This document shows, piece after piece, positions 1-8,121 of a stretch of DNA of 64,000 nt. Source of the stretch: Yoonia ponticola (GTDB lineage: Bacteria; Pseudomonadota; Alphaproteobacteria; Rhodobacterales; Rhodobacteraceae); the NCBI RefSeq assembly GCF_014199395.1, contig NZ_JACIJM010000010.1, forward strand, positions 1 through 64,000, given 5' to 3'. Under the pieces are notes generated by a model. It was given only the letters and a program-made list of their open reading frames with translations, was not told the DNA's origin and ran no database searches. How positions within the stretch are numbered: position 1 is the stretch's first letter; every line of letters starts with the position of its first letter. The translations under genes were made by a program, and so were the position numbers.

Positions 1-261
1 AATATTCCATCTTCTTTTTCCCTTGTTCACAGTCATCCTGTGATCTTATCGGGAGCTCGACCTCAGAACAGAGGGTAGCCCAATTACGCATGCTTGGAGC
101 CCAGACCGACCAATGCTGCGTTACGCACGGATGTCCACTAACGAAAGACAGCCAAAAATCTTCAACAACCACTTCGGTTTTGAACTGGTATTTGGCAGCG
201 GAAAATTGGTCATTTATCAGTCGTTCTAAATGGAGGGTTTTTGCGAGTTACTCACACACCT
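1..261. other. No gene recognised; left edge
   Basis: This stretch lies downstream of the minus-strand MerR gene and runs off the left edge. A plus-strand reading frame can be drawn across it, but it runs on into the antisense strand of the MerR gene, has no clear ribosome binding site and resembles no family I know. I see no convincing promoter, terminator or repeat here. Confidence 0.5.
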
Positions 262-678
262 TTAATGGTCGGTCTCGCACCGTGCATGATCTGCCAATGA
301 TGCCAACACATAGCATTTATCGGCAATACCGTTCCCCGAGCAGCCGTCTGATATGCGTGCCAGCTCTCGCTCCAGCCGGGTGAGGCTGGCGATCTTCTCG
401 CGCACATACACCAGTTGGCTGGCGGCTATCTCGGAGGCTTCTGCACAGGAACGGTTGGGATGGTTGTTCAACTCGATCAGCGAACAGATCGCTCCGATGG
501 AGAACCCGAGATCCCGGGCATGCTTGATAAAGCCGAGCCGCTCGCGTTCTGCGCGTCCGTAGCGCCGCTGATTGCCTTCAGTTCTTTCGGGCGCACTCAT
601 CAGCCCCATCTGCTCATAATAGCGAATGGTAGGAACCTTGACCCCGGTATGCTGTGACAGTGCGCCGATGGAAAACAT
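262..678 (-). CDS. MerR-family metal-responsive regulator (ZntR/CadR/PbrR type)
   Basis: A 138-residue transcription factor of the MerR family, expected to distort and activate the divergent promoter at 691-721 when metal binds. The N-terminal winged helix carries the family signature IRYYEQMGL at residues 18-26, and a long dimerisation helix follows. Cysteines at 78, 113, 122 and 134 sit close to the Zn/Cd/Pb ligands of ZntR and PbrR (Cys79, Cys114, Cys124 in ZntR), with the ligand loop reading CSGNGIADKC. The ATG at 678 was chosen; a TTG three bases upstream adds one residue only. It is divergent from the P1B ATPase, the classical arrangement of regulator and exporter. Zn, Cd or Pb sensing is inferred from the cysteine pattern; copper sensing is less likely. 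Confidence 0.9.
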   Translation of the reverse strand: MFSIGALSQHTGVKVPTIRYYEQMGLMSAPERTEGNQRRYGRAERERLGFIKHARDLGFSIGAICSLIELNNHPNRSCAEASEIAASQLVYVREKIASLTRLERELARISDGCSGNGIADKCYVLASLADHARCETDH

Positions 679-690
679 CAAAACAACCTC

Positions 691-721
691 TTGAACCTCT
701 AGCTGCTAGAGACATTAAGTT
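691..721 (+). promoter_or_regulatory. MerR-type promoter/operator of the P-type ATPase
   Basis: The -35 element TTGAAC (691-696) and -10-like TAAGTT (716-721) are separated by 19 bp, the over-long spacer typical of MerR-activated promoters. The spacer contains a perfect inverted repeat, CTCTAGC/GCTAGAG, around one central base (697-711). It lies between the divergent MerR gene and the ATPase gene, so it is the expected binding site of that MerR protein. Confidence 0.85.
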
Positions 722-759
722 AAGAATATCTCATATCAAGTCAGGAATTGCAGACTCCC

Positions 760-3000
760 ATGAACAGTGACACGAAAACACCCGCAAACGCCGCCTTCGA
801 CACCATGATCTTCGAGTGGACCGTGTCTGGCATGGATTGCGGTTCATGCGCCACCAAGGTGAGAGGTGCTGTCGAGCGACTGTCCGGTGTTAGCGATATC
901 GAAGTGCTGCCGATGCGGGAACGGATGCGTCTGACACTGGATCCTTCCCGAACCTCACCCGAAAAGGTCGAGGCGACAGTTCGAAAACTGGGTTACGGGG
1001 TGAGTACCGCTGACGATACGCACGGCACCGGTGCTTCATCGGGACACGGCAAGGGCGATCACAGCGAAGCAAGCGAAGAAGATCATGGCCGGATCGGTCA
1101 CGCCCACGATGATCCTGCCGACAGAGGCAAATCATGGTATCAAACCGGCAAGGGGCGGCTGGTGATCGTGACCGGTGCGCTGCTTGCGCTCGCGTGGTGC
1201 ATCGAACTGTTGACCTCTCAGGACATCGGACTATGGGCGTTTATCCTTGCCTGCCTAATCGGCGTTGCCCCCGTTGCGCGCCGCGCCTTCGCCGCGTTGC
1301 GCGCAGGCTTGCCGTTCACCATCGAGATGCTGATGACCATTGCCGCCGTGGGTGCGTTGTTCATCGGTGCGGCTGAAGAAGCGGCATTGGTGGTATTCCT
1401 GTTTGCCGTCGGTGAGGTGCTGGAAGGTGTCGCTGCAGACCGTGCGCGGGCCTCGATCCGGGCGTTGTCGGACCTTGTGCCGAAATCTGCCCTTCTGGTC
1501 GAAAACGGCACCACGCGCGAGGTCGATGCCGCAACTTTGCAGATTGGTCAGGTCATCCTTGCACGTCCTGGTGCCCGTATCGCAGCGGACGGTGAGGTAA
1601 CTGAAGGCACTTCCGGCGTGGATCAAAGCCCGGTGACGGGCGAAAGCGTTCCGATCACGCGCAAACCGGGTGATCCGGTATTCGCAGGGTCGATCAACGC
1701 CGAGGCTGCGTTGCACATCCGCGTGACGAAGGCGTCCGAGAACAACACGATCTCACGCATCGTCGCGCTGGTAGAGGAGGCCGAGAGCGCGCGCGCGCCG
1801 ACCGAACGGTTCATCGACCGCTTCTCTCGCTGGTATATGCCGACCATCGTTGGTCTGTCGCTACTCGTCGTGCTGGTGCCGCCACTCTTTGCCGGGGGCG
1901 ACTGGGGGACATGGGTTTACCGGGGTCTGGCGCTCCTTCTGATCGGGTGCCCCTGTGCGCTGGTGATCTCCGTTCCGGCCTCCATTGCATCCGGCTTGTC
2001 GTCGGGTGCGCGGCGCGGCCTGCTGATGAAGGGCGGTGCGGTGATTGAAGCCACTGCCAAGATCGCGAATGTCGCGTTCGACAAGACCGGCACGCTTACG
2101 GCGGGGCGACCTGTCGTCACGAATGTAGTCCCGCTGAACGGCACAACCGAGGCTGACATATTGGCCGTGGCGAGCGGTGTCGAAGCTGGATCGTCGCATC
2201 CGCTGGCCGAGGCGATAACGACGTATGCGCAGGAGGCAGGCATTGCGCCGCTCGCGTCCAGTGGTGCCCGCGCCATCGTCGGCAAAGGGGTCGAGGCGAC
2301 GGTGGGCGATGCGCTCGCGTGGGTTGCGTCCCCGGGCTTTGCATCCGACGCAGGCGTGCTGGATGACGCAGGCACCGACGTCGCCGCCAGGATGGAAGAC
2401 GAAGGCAAGACCGTGGTGGTCGTCTACCGAGAGGGACGCGCGCTTGGCCTGATCGCCATGCGCGACGAGGCGCGCGCCGATGCGGTGGAGGCCCTGCGCC
2501 AGCTCAAGGTGCTGGGCGTGGACGGAGTTATGCTGACCGGCGACAATACCCGCACCGCCGCCGCCATCGCCGGACATCTCGGCATCGACTTCAAGGCAGA
2601 CCTAATGCCCGAGGACAAGGTCGCGGCGATCCGGTCCATAGCCCGCGAGGGCGTTATGATGATCGGTGACGGCATCAATGACGCGCCCGCACTTGCGCAG
2701 GCCTCGGTGGGCGTTGCGATGGGGTCGGGAACAGACGTGGCGCTGGAAACGGCGGATGCCGCGATCCTGCGCAACCGCGTCACCGATGTCGCTGCGATGA
2801 TACGGCTTGCTCGCGCAACCATGGGTAACATCCGCCAGAACGTGACGATCGCGCTCGGCCTCAAGGCCGTGTTCCTCGTCACGACCGTGTTCGGAATCAC
2901 CGGTCTGTGGATTGCGATACTTGCGGACACCGGCGCAACCGTGCTGGTGACACTGAACGCCCTTCGGCTTTTGCGCTTCAACCCCGAACGTGAAGGATAA
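760..3000 (+). CDS. Heavy-metal P1B-type ATPase (Zn/Cd/Pb exporter)
   Basis: A 746-residue inner-membrane ATP-driven metal exporter. An N-terminal HMA domain carries GMDCGSC near residue 25, followed by a histidine- and acid-rich linker at about 85-120 and the membrane helices. The transport motif CPC is near residue 397, the phosphorylated loop DKTGT near 441, the SHP motif near 480, TGDN near 593 and the hinge GDGINDAP near 636. CPC with a His-rich linker fits the ZntA/CadA subgroup. The ATG at 760 follows an AGGA 13 bases upstream; a TTG at 748 in the same frame is an alternative start. It sits behind the MerR promoter and directly precedes a small methyltransferase-like gene. Substrate metal is inferred, not shown. 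Confidence 0.95.
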   Translation: MNSDTKTPANAAFDTMIFEWTVSGMDCGSCATKVRGAVERLSGVSDIEVLPMRERMRLTLDPSRTSPEKVEATVRKLGYGVSTADDTHGTGASSGHGKGDHSEASEEDHGRIGHAHDDPADRGKSWYQTGKGRLVIVTGALLALAWCIELLTSQDIGLWAFILACLIGVAPVARRAFAALRAGLPFTIEMLMTIAAVGALFIGAAEEAALVVFLFAVGEVLEGVAADRARASIRALSDLVPKSALLVENGTTREVDAATLQIGQVILARPGARIAADGEVTEGTSGVDQSPVTGESVPITRKPGDPVFAGSINAEAALHIRVTKASENNTISRIVALVEEAESARAPTERFIDRFSRWYMPTIVGLSLLVVLVPPLFAGGDWGTWVYRGLALLLIGCPCALVISVPASIASGLSSGARRGLLMKGGAVIEATAKIANVAFDKTGTLTAGRPVVTNVVPLNGTTEADILAVASGVEAGSSHPLAEAITTYAQEAGIAPLASSGARAIVGKGVEATVGDALAWVASPGFASDAGVLDDAGTDVAARMEDEGKTVVVVYREGRALGLIAMRDEARADAVEALRQLKVLGVDGVMLTGDNTRTAAAIAGHLGIDFKADLMPEDKVAAIRSIAREGVMMIGDGINDAPALAQASVGVAMGSGTDVALETADAAILRNRVTDVAAMIRLARATMGNIRQNVTIALGLKAVFLVTTVFGITGLWIAILADTGATVLVTLNALRLLRFNPEREG

Positions 3001-3005
3001 GTTCT

Positions 3006-3554
3006 TTGGTCGCGATACTGACAGCTGTAGCTCTGGCAATCGCCAGTATGACACTTGCGGCGATCCTGTGGTCCGTAGCCCAGCCCGACCGCCGAATTTG
3101 GCCGCCACATCGCTTCAGCGCCGCAGTAGCGTGGATCGGCTGGGGCGGCACATTCGCGTTCTTTGCGACCGTGTTCGCTCTCGGCGTCATAGGCTGGGGA
3201 GACGCCCCCGTGCCAGGCTGGTTGCGCTACGGTGTGGGGGCGGTCTTGATCCTTGCCGGAAATGCAGGGGTATGGTCCGAGGTCATGGGTTTTGGTGTGA
3301 ACCAGACCATGGGTGCTGAAGGACAGTTAAAGACAGACGGCCTCTATCGCTTTTCCCGAAACCCCCAGTATGTCAGCGACATCGCCATCCTGATCGGCTG
3401 GGCCTTGTTGAGCGCATCATTTGTGGCGCAGCCGTCTGTTATTACAGGCGTCCTCGTTCTGATCGCCTTCCCTCTCGCCGAGGAAAGCTGGCTGAGCGAG
3501 CGATATGGGAAAGCGTATCTCGACTACAAAGCCAAAGTGAGGCGGTTTCTATAA
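3006..3554 (+). CDS. Isoprenylcysteine carboxyl methyltransferase-like membrane protein
   Basis: A 182-residue integral membrane protein with four or five hydrophobic segments. The C-terminal half carries the phospholipid/isoprenylcysteine methyltransferase-family signature: a DGLYRFSRNPQY segment near residue 112 and an EESWLSERYGKAYLDYK segment near the end. It starts with TTG at 3006, five bases after the ATPase stop, with AAGGA just upstream, so it is translated from the same message. Relatives of this family often accompany metal transport genes; the substrate is unknown. I can name the family with confidence but not the reaction. Confidence 0.8.
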   Translation: MVAILTAVALAIASMTLAAILWSVAQPDRRIWPPHRFSAAVAWIGWGGTFAFFATVFALGVIGWGDAPVPGWLRYGVGAVLILAGNAGVWSEVMGFGVNQTMGAEGQLKTDGLYRFSRNPQYVSDIAILIGWALLSASFVAQPSVITGVLVLIAFPLAEESWLSERYGKAYLDYKAKVRRFL

Positions 3555-3600
3555 CATCCGGCAATATCAAATGAAGGTATTTTCAGTCGAAGTAATTCGA

Positions 3601-3632
3601 ATTGGCCGCTCCGCCTGAACCGTGCGGCCAAT
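3601..3632. terminator. Inverted repeat between convergent genes (possible bidirectional terminator)
   Basis: Perfect 9-bp arms ATTGGCCGC (3601-3609) and GCGGCCAAT (3624-3632) flank a 14-base loop. It lies between the converging methyltransferase gene and DUF305 gene. There is no strong T-run, so termination is only likely by position. Confidence 0.5.
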
Positions 3633-3638
3633 ATCATC

Positions 3639-4112
3639 TCAGTCAGCATTTTCGGCCAGCCAGTTGGTCATCTGCTCGATTTCGCCGACCTGTGCAGCTA
3701 TGATTTTTCCGGCAAGTTTGATCATTTGCGGGTCATCACCATAGTCAAGCAGAACCTGCGCCATGTCGATTGCGCCTTGATGGTGGGCAATCATCCCGCA
3801 GGCGAATGCCACGTCGGCATCCTCACTCATCATACCTTCCTGCATCGCCGGCATAGTGATCATCATTCGGCGCATATTTTCCTGAACATGCTCGGGCATG
3901 GCGTCAAGCTTCATGCCATCAGATCCCATCATTTCGGCCCCCATGCCAACGCTCGGACTGGCGTGGCCCATTGATGAGTGGTCCATTTCACCCATGGTAG
4001 TCAAAGTGCTACATTGCTCGGGCATTTGGAACGCTGCGTCCTGCGCGAAAGCAGATGCCGAGATTGCTGTGACGACGATAGCCGTGGATAGTATTGTCTT
4101 TACGATGCTCAT
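3639..4112 (-). CDS. Secreted Met/His-rich DUF305 protein
   Basis: A 157-residue exported protein. Residues 1-23 form a signal peptide ending ASAFA. The mature part is rich in methionine and histidine (for example MGEMDHSSMGH near 40-50) and ends in a DUF305 (ferritin-like fold) segment with the AHHQGAIDM motif at 109-117. DUF305 proteins of this kind, such as cyanobacterial CopM, bind copper in the periplasm. The ATG at 4112 has AGGAG nine bases upstream; a longer frame continues upstream but lacks a ribosome site and overlaps the next gene. It is the last gene of the minus-strand arm of cassette A, and cassette B has no counterpart. Confidence 0.85.
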   Translation of the reverse strand: MSIVKTILSTAIVVTAISASAFAQDAAFQMPEQCSTLTTMGEMDHSSMGHASPSVGMGAEMMGSDGMKLDAMPEHVQENMRRMMITMPAMQEGMMSEDADVAFACGMIAHHQGAIDMAQVLLDYGDDPQMIKLAGKIIAAQVGEIEQMTNWLAENAD

Positions 4113-4162
4113 TTTGATTTCTCCTGTTTTTCCTGATTTTTGAGGGATCAGGCGGAACGGCG

Positions 4163-4978
4163 TCAAGATGCGATCCAAAGCGTCAGCATCCAGAGGCCCA
4201 TACCCACCATGATGAGGTTTTCGGTGAGCGAGATGAAGCCAAGCGGCACGTTCGATCCGCCACCAACGCAGGCGCATTTCAACTCACGCTTGTCGATATA
4301 GGCCGCTTTGATAACGCTGATCGCACCGATGGTGCCGATGACGATGCCCACCGGGGCCACGAGCCAGATCAGCGCGCTGCCGGTGCCGATCAGAGCCATC
4401 ATCCCGACACCAGCGTAAAGCTCAAGGAAGGGATAGGCGTAGCCATATGGCACATAGCGCCGCGCCAGCAGGTCATAACCTAGGAAACCGTTCACGAAGC
4501 TGCTGACGTCCTGAAGTTTCTGGATTGCCAGCGCCACCATCGAGGTCGCGAAGAACCACTTGAGGAATGTCAGGACAGGAAAGCCGTCATAAAGGTTCAG
4601 GATGATCGCCAGTGCCATCAGCGCAGTCGAGCCGAAGATCGCGATAATCGGGCGATAAGTGGTTTCGTCCTCGCCGAGAACCTTCATGCCGAAGTGTTTC
4701 TTGAGGTCGGTGTAACCGCCGATCCGTTCGCCGTCGATGAATGTCTGCGGGGTCGCCTTCACGTCGTGCGCGGCCATATATACGTCCACCTTGTCGCGAC
4801 TTTCCAGCAGATTGTCGTCGATAGTGTAGCCCTTGCATTTCAGCAATGACATTGACTTCAGACCAAAGGGGCAAAGGTGCCCGGGCATCGCCATCCGGTA
4901 CAGCGAAGCGGTCTTTCCGGTGCCCTTGCTTTTCTCGCGGGCAATGTCGGGGCCGTCGATTGTGTCATTTCCTGTCAT
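4163..4978 (-). CDS. Glutaredoxin domain fused to MauE/DoxX-like membrane protein
   Basis: A 271-residue fusion. Residues 25-100 are a glutaredoxin-like domain in which the usual CPYC is CPFG (single Cys36), with the cis-proline segment TPQTF at about 76-80. The rest is a four-helix MauE/DoxX-like membrane domain ending in the conserved LKCACVGG segment (Cys235 and Cys237) and a last helix. A thiol-redox role at the inner membrane is inferred. The ATG at 4978 has GGAG seven bases upstream; a TTG at 5005 would overlap the preceding gene. It lies in the operon with the membrane DUF305 gene. A paralogue with the same fusion lies at 27870-28658. Confidence 0.88.
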   Translation of the reverse strand: MTGNDTIDGPDIAREKSKGTGKTASLYRMAMPGHLCPFGLKSMSLLKCKGYTIDDNLLESRDKVDVYMAAHDVKATPQTFIDGERIGGYTDLKKHFGMKVLGEDETTYRPIIAIFGSTALMALAIILNLYDGFPVLTFLKWFFATSMVALAIQKLQDVSSFVNGFLGYDLLARRYVPYGYAYPFLELYAGVGMMALIGTGSALIWLVAPVGIVIGTIGAISVIKAAYIDKRELKCACVGGGSNVPLGFISLTENLIMVGMGLWMLTLWIAS

Positions 4979-5001
4979 GGCGTTGCTCCGTTCGTCAAAG
5001 G

Positions 5002-5526
5002 TCAATCGTATTGTTTATCCCGTTCCGTGCCAGCAGGCGCGTCACCGTTGGCTTTGATATCCTCGATGTAGATCTTCATTTCAGCGATCTCGGCCTCCTG
5101 GGCGGCGATGATCGCGTCAGCCAGTGCCCGCACGCGCGGATCGGAGATATTGGCACGCTCGCTGGTCAGGATCGCGATGGAGTGGTGCGGGATCATCGCC
5201 TTCATCCAGGCGACATCGCCCACTGTCGCCTGCGTGCGCACCAGCCCTACGCCGACCGCGAACGCGAGAGCCGCGCCAGTGAAGATCGCAATGTTCGCTT
5301 TGCGGCTCGTATACATGCCCAGCATGAAGGCGAGCATGATGATCGCCATGACGCCGCCCATGTAAAGCGCCATCCACATCCGCGTCTGCGAAAAGAAGAC
5401 GTGGTCGAGGGCATATGTGTTTAGATACATCAGACCGAACATCACAACCGTCGAGGTTGCGATCATCGCGCCAAAACGGCCATAGCCCATGCTGCCGCTC
5501 TCGTGTTTGTCCATATTTTTTGCCAT
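5002..5526 (-). CDS. Membrane-anchored DUF305 protein
   Basis: A 174-residue protein with three predicted membrane helices (about 18-38, 51-71 and 77-95) followed by a C-terminal DUF305 segment. That segment has [15 protein letters not shown] from residue 111 and a helical tail with regularly spaced acidic residues. Vicinal histidines 114-115 are candidate metal ligands. It starts at ATG 5526, preceded by AAAGG, and transcription probably begins at the shared CsoR-type operator 5558-5574. The next gene begins within 30 bases of its end, so the two are co-transcribed. The paralogue at 28676-29227 shares the arrangement. Function beyond metal binding is unknown. Confidence 0.88.
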   Translation of the reverse strand: MAKNMDKHESGSMGYGRFGAMIATSTVVMFGLMYLNTYALDHVFFSQTRMWMALYMGGVMAIIMLAFMLGMYTSRKANIAIFTGAALAFAVGVGLVRTQATVGDVAWMKAMIPHHSIAILTSERANISDPRVRALADAIIAAQEAEIAEMKIYIEDIKANGDAPAGTERDKQYD

Positions 5527-5557
5527 GATGTGTCAACCTTTCTACTTGAGGCTAAGG

Positions 5558-5574
5558 ATACCCCCTATAGGTAT
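5558..5574. promoter_or_regulatory. CsoR-type operator ATACC-N7-GGTAT, site 1
   Basis: The inverted repeat ATACC (5558-5562) / GGTAT (5570-5574) with a 7-bp centre resembles operators of CsoR/RcnR repressors. It lies between the divergent membrane DUF305 gene and the CsoR-family gene. A TATAAT hexamer (5572-5577) overlaps its right arm, so repressor binding would block the promoter of the csoR gene. Three more copies of the same 17-bp architecture occur in the window. Confidence 0.8.
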
Positions 5575-5613
5575 AATAACCCCGAAATTGAAATCGGGTT
5601 CCATGGAGACGAT

Positions 5614-5886
5614 ATGAAACAGGACAAACAGCGCACCCTTGACCGGCTCGCCCGGCTGGAAGGTCAGGTGCGGGGTATCGCGAAAATGGTCGATGAGGAT
5701 CGTTACTGCGTCGACATTCTGGCCCAGACTGCCGCTGTCCGCTCCGCCCTGAAAGGGGTGGAGCGGCTGGTGCTGGAGAACCACGCCCACCACTGCGTCG
5801 AAGACGCCATTGGCAGCGGCGATCCGAAGGAGCAGCGCAAGAAGTTCAGTGAACTGATCGCCCTGCTCCAGAAAACCCAGACCTGA
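5614..5886 (+). CDS. csoR: CsoR-family metal-sensing repressor
   Basis: A 90-residue all-helical repressor of the CsoR/RcnR/FrmR family. The fingerprint [13 protein letters not shown] occupies 13-25, and Cys32, His57 and Cys61 form the C-H-C set (HxxxC spacing) that in CsoR binds Cu(I). Metal or thiol binding should release it from the DNA. The ATG at 5614 has GGAG eight bases upstream; the frame is open further upstream, but those codons lie in the operator. It is divergent from the cassette genes it presumably controls. The RcnR and FrmR classes use different ligand sets, so copper is the best guess for the inducer. Confidence 0.9.
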   Translation: MKQDKQRTLDRLARLEGQVRGIAKMVDEDRYCVDILAQTAAVRSALKGVERLVLENHAHHCVEDAIGSGDPKEQRKKFSELIALLQKTQT

Positions 5887-5917
5887 GAGGTATTCTACTT
5901 GCGCGCGGCCAGCAAAA

Positions 5918-6379
5918 TCATTGCTGCGCTGTCATGTCATCGTGGCGGGCGCGAATCTTCTGCGGCCATGTCGACTTGATGTAGCTGAGGACGGCAACGA
6001 TCTCATCGTCTTTCAGGATGCCCTCGTAAACCGGCATGTCAGAGGCATAATTCGGATCGCCGATCATCTTGCCCACTCCGTATTTGGTCAGGTTGAACAG
6101 TGTTTCACCATCATGGTGCCATGTGTGCCCCGTCTCGTCATGCGGCGGCGCGGGCAGCCGTCCATCCGGCCCCGCGATGCGCCAGTCAGCCTGACCTTCC
6201 AGATCGGCTCCGTGGCAGGAGGCACAGTTGGCTGCATAGACCTCCGCCCCGAGCGCCACGGTTTCCGGATCGCCATCGCGCAGAACCATTCCATCAGACT
6301 CTGCGGGCCCCGTTCCGAATGTGAGGATGGCGGCCCCCGCAAGGGCCACCCCCGCCACGACGATTGCCAACCGTCTCAC
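5918..6379 (-). CDS. Mono-haem c-type cytochrome
   Basis: A 153-residue exported cytochrome c. An N-terminal signal/anchor (about 3-21) is followed by one haem site, CASCH at 52-56, and a likely axial methionine in the SDMPVYEG segment. The start is GTG at 6379, whose first four bases (GTGA) overlap the stop of the DUF411 gene, so translation is coupled. The paralogue at 29642 has exactly the same GTGA junction. It probably moves electrons for the cassette's redox chemistry at the periplasmic face; the partner is unknown. Confidence 0.88.
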   Translation of the reverse strand: MRRLAIVVAGVALAGAAILTFGTGPAESDGMVLRDGDPETVALGAEVYAANCASCHGADLEGQADWRIAGPDGRLPAPPHDETGHTWHHDGETLFNLTKYGVGKMIGDPNYASDMPVYEGILKDDEIVAVLSYIKSTWPQKIRARHDDMTAQQ

Positions 6380-6870
6380 AATCCGGCCTGATAGAAGACT
6401 TTGCCATTTGCCTCCTTGCCACCAAAGGCGATCACATCGTATCGCGCGCTCGGGTCGTTCCCCATGCCCGGAGAGCCGCCGGGCATCCCCGGAACGGCGA
6501 TGCCGGCAATATCGGGGCGTTCTTCCAGCAGTTTGGCAAGGGCCGCGAAGGGCACATGGCCTTCGACGATATAGCCGTCGATTGTCGCCGTATGGCAGGC
6601 CCACAGTTCGCCCGGCACCCCGGCCTCCTGCTTGGGACCTACATAGTCACGCGTATCGGTAGTCTCGACCTCGTAACCTGCCTCACGCGCCAGTGCGACC
6701 CAGGCCGTGCAGCAACCGCAGGTCGGGCTTTTCGTGACGTGCATCGTGCCGTGCTCCGCGATGGTCACATGACTGTCGGCGTGCGCCATGTCTGGCATCA
6801 TCAGGGTCGCGGCTCCGAGGGCCAGTGCAACGGCAGAAAAAGTGGTCGATAGAGATTTGGTCGGTTTCAT
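6376..6870 (-). CDS. DUF411 metal-binding protein, copy 1
   Basis: A 164-residue periplasmic DUF411 protein. The signal peptide ends near MAHA (residue 31). Motifs are PTCGCC (49-54; Cys51, 53, 54), ACH (91-93), GYIVEGHVP (99-107) and PGMPGGSPGMG near 139. DUF411 proteins are repeatedly found with copper and other metal-resistance genes, and the clustered cysteines and histidines suggest a metal or thiol site. The ATG at 6870 is used. It is followed by the coupled cytochrome gene and preceded by the Cys-rich peptide gene. Its closest relative here is the copy at 30103. Confidence 0.88.
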   Translation of the reverse strand: MKPTKSLSTTFSAVALALGAATLMMPDMAHADSHVTIAEHGTMHVTKSPTCGCCTAWVALAREAGYEVETTDTRDYVGPKQEAGVPGELWACHTATIDGYIVEGHVPFAALAKLLEERPDIAGIAVPGMPGGSPGMGNDPSARYDVIAFGGKEANGKVFYQAGL

Positions 6871-6966
6871 GGAGTTGTTCCCCTCGAATGGAGTGCGCGG
6901 AGGGAAACCCCGTCGCGGGTGTGATAAACTGTCAGGAAATGCGCGCCCGTCTGCGCGCAGGAGACA

Positions 6967-7281
6967 TCACACCAAGCGTGGCGGATCGAGAGTTCCGGCA
7001 GGCTCAAAGCCGGTCGGCAGAATCGATGGTCCGAAAGTAACGGATCGCAGCAGTTTCTGCGCCCCACTGTCCATCTTCATCGCAGGAAGGATGGCCGGAA
7101 GGACATGACAACCTTGCGACTGCTCCGTGCCGTCGGTGCAGCAGGTTTTATGGTCGGCTGACATGACGGCCGCAGTTTCGACGGACACGTCGGTCGGGCC
7201 TAAATGCCTCGCGGCCATCGCCCCGGACAGTGTGGTCGAGAGAACGATCAGAGCGATCATCAGGAGGCGCACGAAATACAT
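6967..7281 (-). CDS. Small secreted Cys-rich protein of unknown family
   Basis: A 104-residue protein with a signal peptide (hydrophobic residues 4-22) and a short mature part with paired cysteines in KTCCTDG and one in GCHVLPAILP. The C-terminus reads TGFEPAGTLDPPRLV. I do not recognise a named family, but a paralogue lies at the same place in cassette B (30691-31002) with the CC...C-HVLPA pattern and the LDPPR tail conserved, so it is a real gene. The ATG at 7281 directly abuts the 27-bp palindrome 7282-7308, so the message is either leaderless or uses AGG within the palindrome as its ribosome site. Confidence 0.75.
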   Translation of the reverse strand: MYFVRLLMIALIVLSTTLSGAMAARHLGPTDVSVETAAVMSADHKTCCTDGTEQSQGCHVLPAILPAMKMDSGAQKLLRSVTFGPSILPTGFEPAGTLDPPRLV

Positions 7282-7308
7282 GCCATATACCTACAGTAGG
7301 TATATGGC
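7282..7308. promoter_or_regulatory. Perfect 27-bp palindrome containing CsoR-type operator, site 2
   Basis: Arms GCCATATACCTAC (7282-7294) and GTAGGTATATGGC (7296-7308) are perfectly complementary around one base. The core, 7287-7303, is ATACC-N7-GGTAT, identical in architecture to the site next to the csoR gene. It touches the start codon of the Cys-rich protein gene, so repressor bound here would cover the promoter and the start of the operon DUF411-cytochrome c. Confidence 0.8.
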
Positions 7309-7395
7309 TCCGACAAGCAGTCGGAGACTGGGGAAAATCGGTCACGATGAGCTCACAGCGACCTTTTCTGAACCTGCTAAATACACCAAAAAGAC

Positions 7396-7616
7396 CGATA
7401 TCGGTGAAAATTCCGTTTTTGACGTTGCGCCGCGATATTTTTGCTTTCTAAAGCGGGGCTGTCGATTTAGGCTGAGGGGGTCGGCCCATTATCGGTGATA
7501 GCAGCCTATCGAAGGGCTCATGGGTTCCAGTGTGCATTGTGGGGTCAATTTTATAGCGGGCGGCAGGATTGCGAAAAATTATGATGGTCTAAAGCTCGAG
7601 TTTTTCACCGATATCG
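7396..7616. repeat. Pair of 15-bp inverted repeats bounding about 220 bp
   Basis: CGATATCGGTGAAAA at 7396-7410 recurs as its exact reverse complement at 7602-7616. The enclosed DNA has no coding potential I can defend. The layout resembles a miniature inverted-repeat element or the ends of a decayed insertion sequence, but no flanking target duplication was established. Confidence 0.45.
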
Positions 7617-7684
7617 ACCGTTTGTTGAACGGTTCACCGAAGCGGAACTTGAAACACATTGAGCCAAGGTCCGAATTGTCCCGC

Positions 7685-7806
7685 AGTCTGTGAATTTGGC
7701 CTCTGATCCCTGCTGCACTCTGCACGAATGGCTGGTTTTCCCGCCGCGCGGCAGCACCGAATTTTACGCTGACGCAGCATTTTCCACGCTGCGAGCGCAT
7801 GCAGCA
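7685..7806 (-). repeat. Dispersed intergenic repeat, copy 1
   Basis: This roughly 120-bp sequence matches 35330-35452 in inverted orientation with only scattered differences, judged by eye. Shared blocks include GCAGCGTGGAAAATGCTGCG and CAGCCATTCGTGCA. It contains no defensible gene. Looser relatives with GCAGCCATT-type blocks occur near 44590 and 46105. Confidence 0.65.
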
Positions 7807-8121
7807 AGAAAACCTAACTCACACAATGGGCTCCCTCAAGCCGTTCGCTGCGATCTGCGCGAACGGCTGCTTCGACGCTGCGGCCGTTCACTGAACCGTC
7901 TGTGACAGGCTGCTGAACTTATTTGTGAAAAACGACACCAGCCTTCCCTGTGGCGACCAAACGCAAGGGCGGGCGGCTCTGCCACGACGGCGGCCTATCA
8001 TGTCAGTGAGGGTATCGAATGCCAGGCTCGGACCCTATGATCGGAGGCCGCCTACACATACCTAGGCCGTGACGCTGTGACCGTCACTCTTGGACGGAAA
8101 CGAAGAATTGTGTTTCTCCAC

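Larger units (their letters stand above)
7309..8121. other. Gene-poor stretch with relic repeats
   Basis: No credible gene is visible in these 813 bases. The stretch holds a pair of 15-bp inverted repeats (7396-7410 and 7602-7616), a 122-bp sequence repeated in inverted orientation at 35330-35452, and a hairpin with 9-bp arms GCCGTTCGC/GCGAACGGC at 7840-7867. This looks like eroded mobile-element or junction DNA between cassette A and the DUF3892 genes. Confidence 0.6.

Noticed and set aside
90..383. Plus-strand frame of 97 codons at the left edge
   Set aside because: No ribosome binding site, no family resemblance, and its second half is antisense to the MerR gene.
1861..2577. Long minus-strand frame inside the P-type ATPase gene
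   Set aside because: It is the antisense of a well-supported gene; its Arg/Gly/His-rich sequence is what high-GC antisense frames give.
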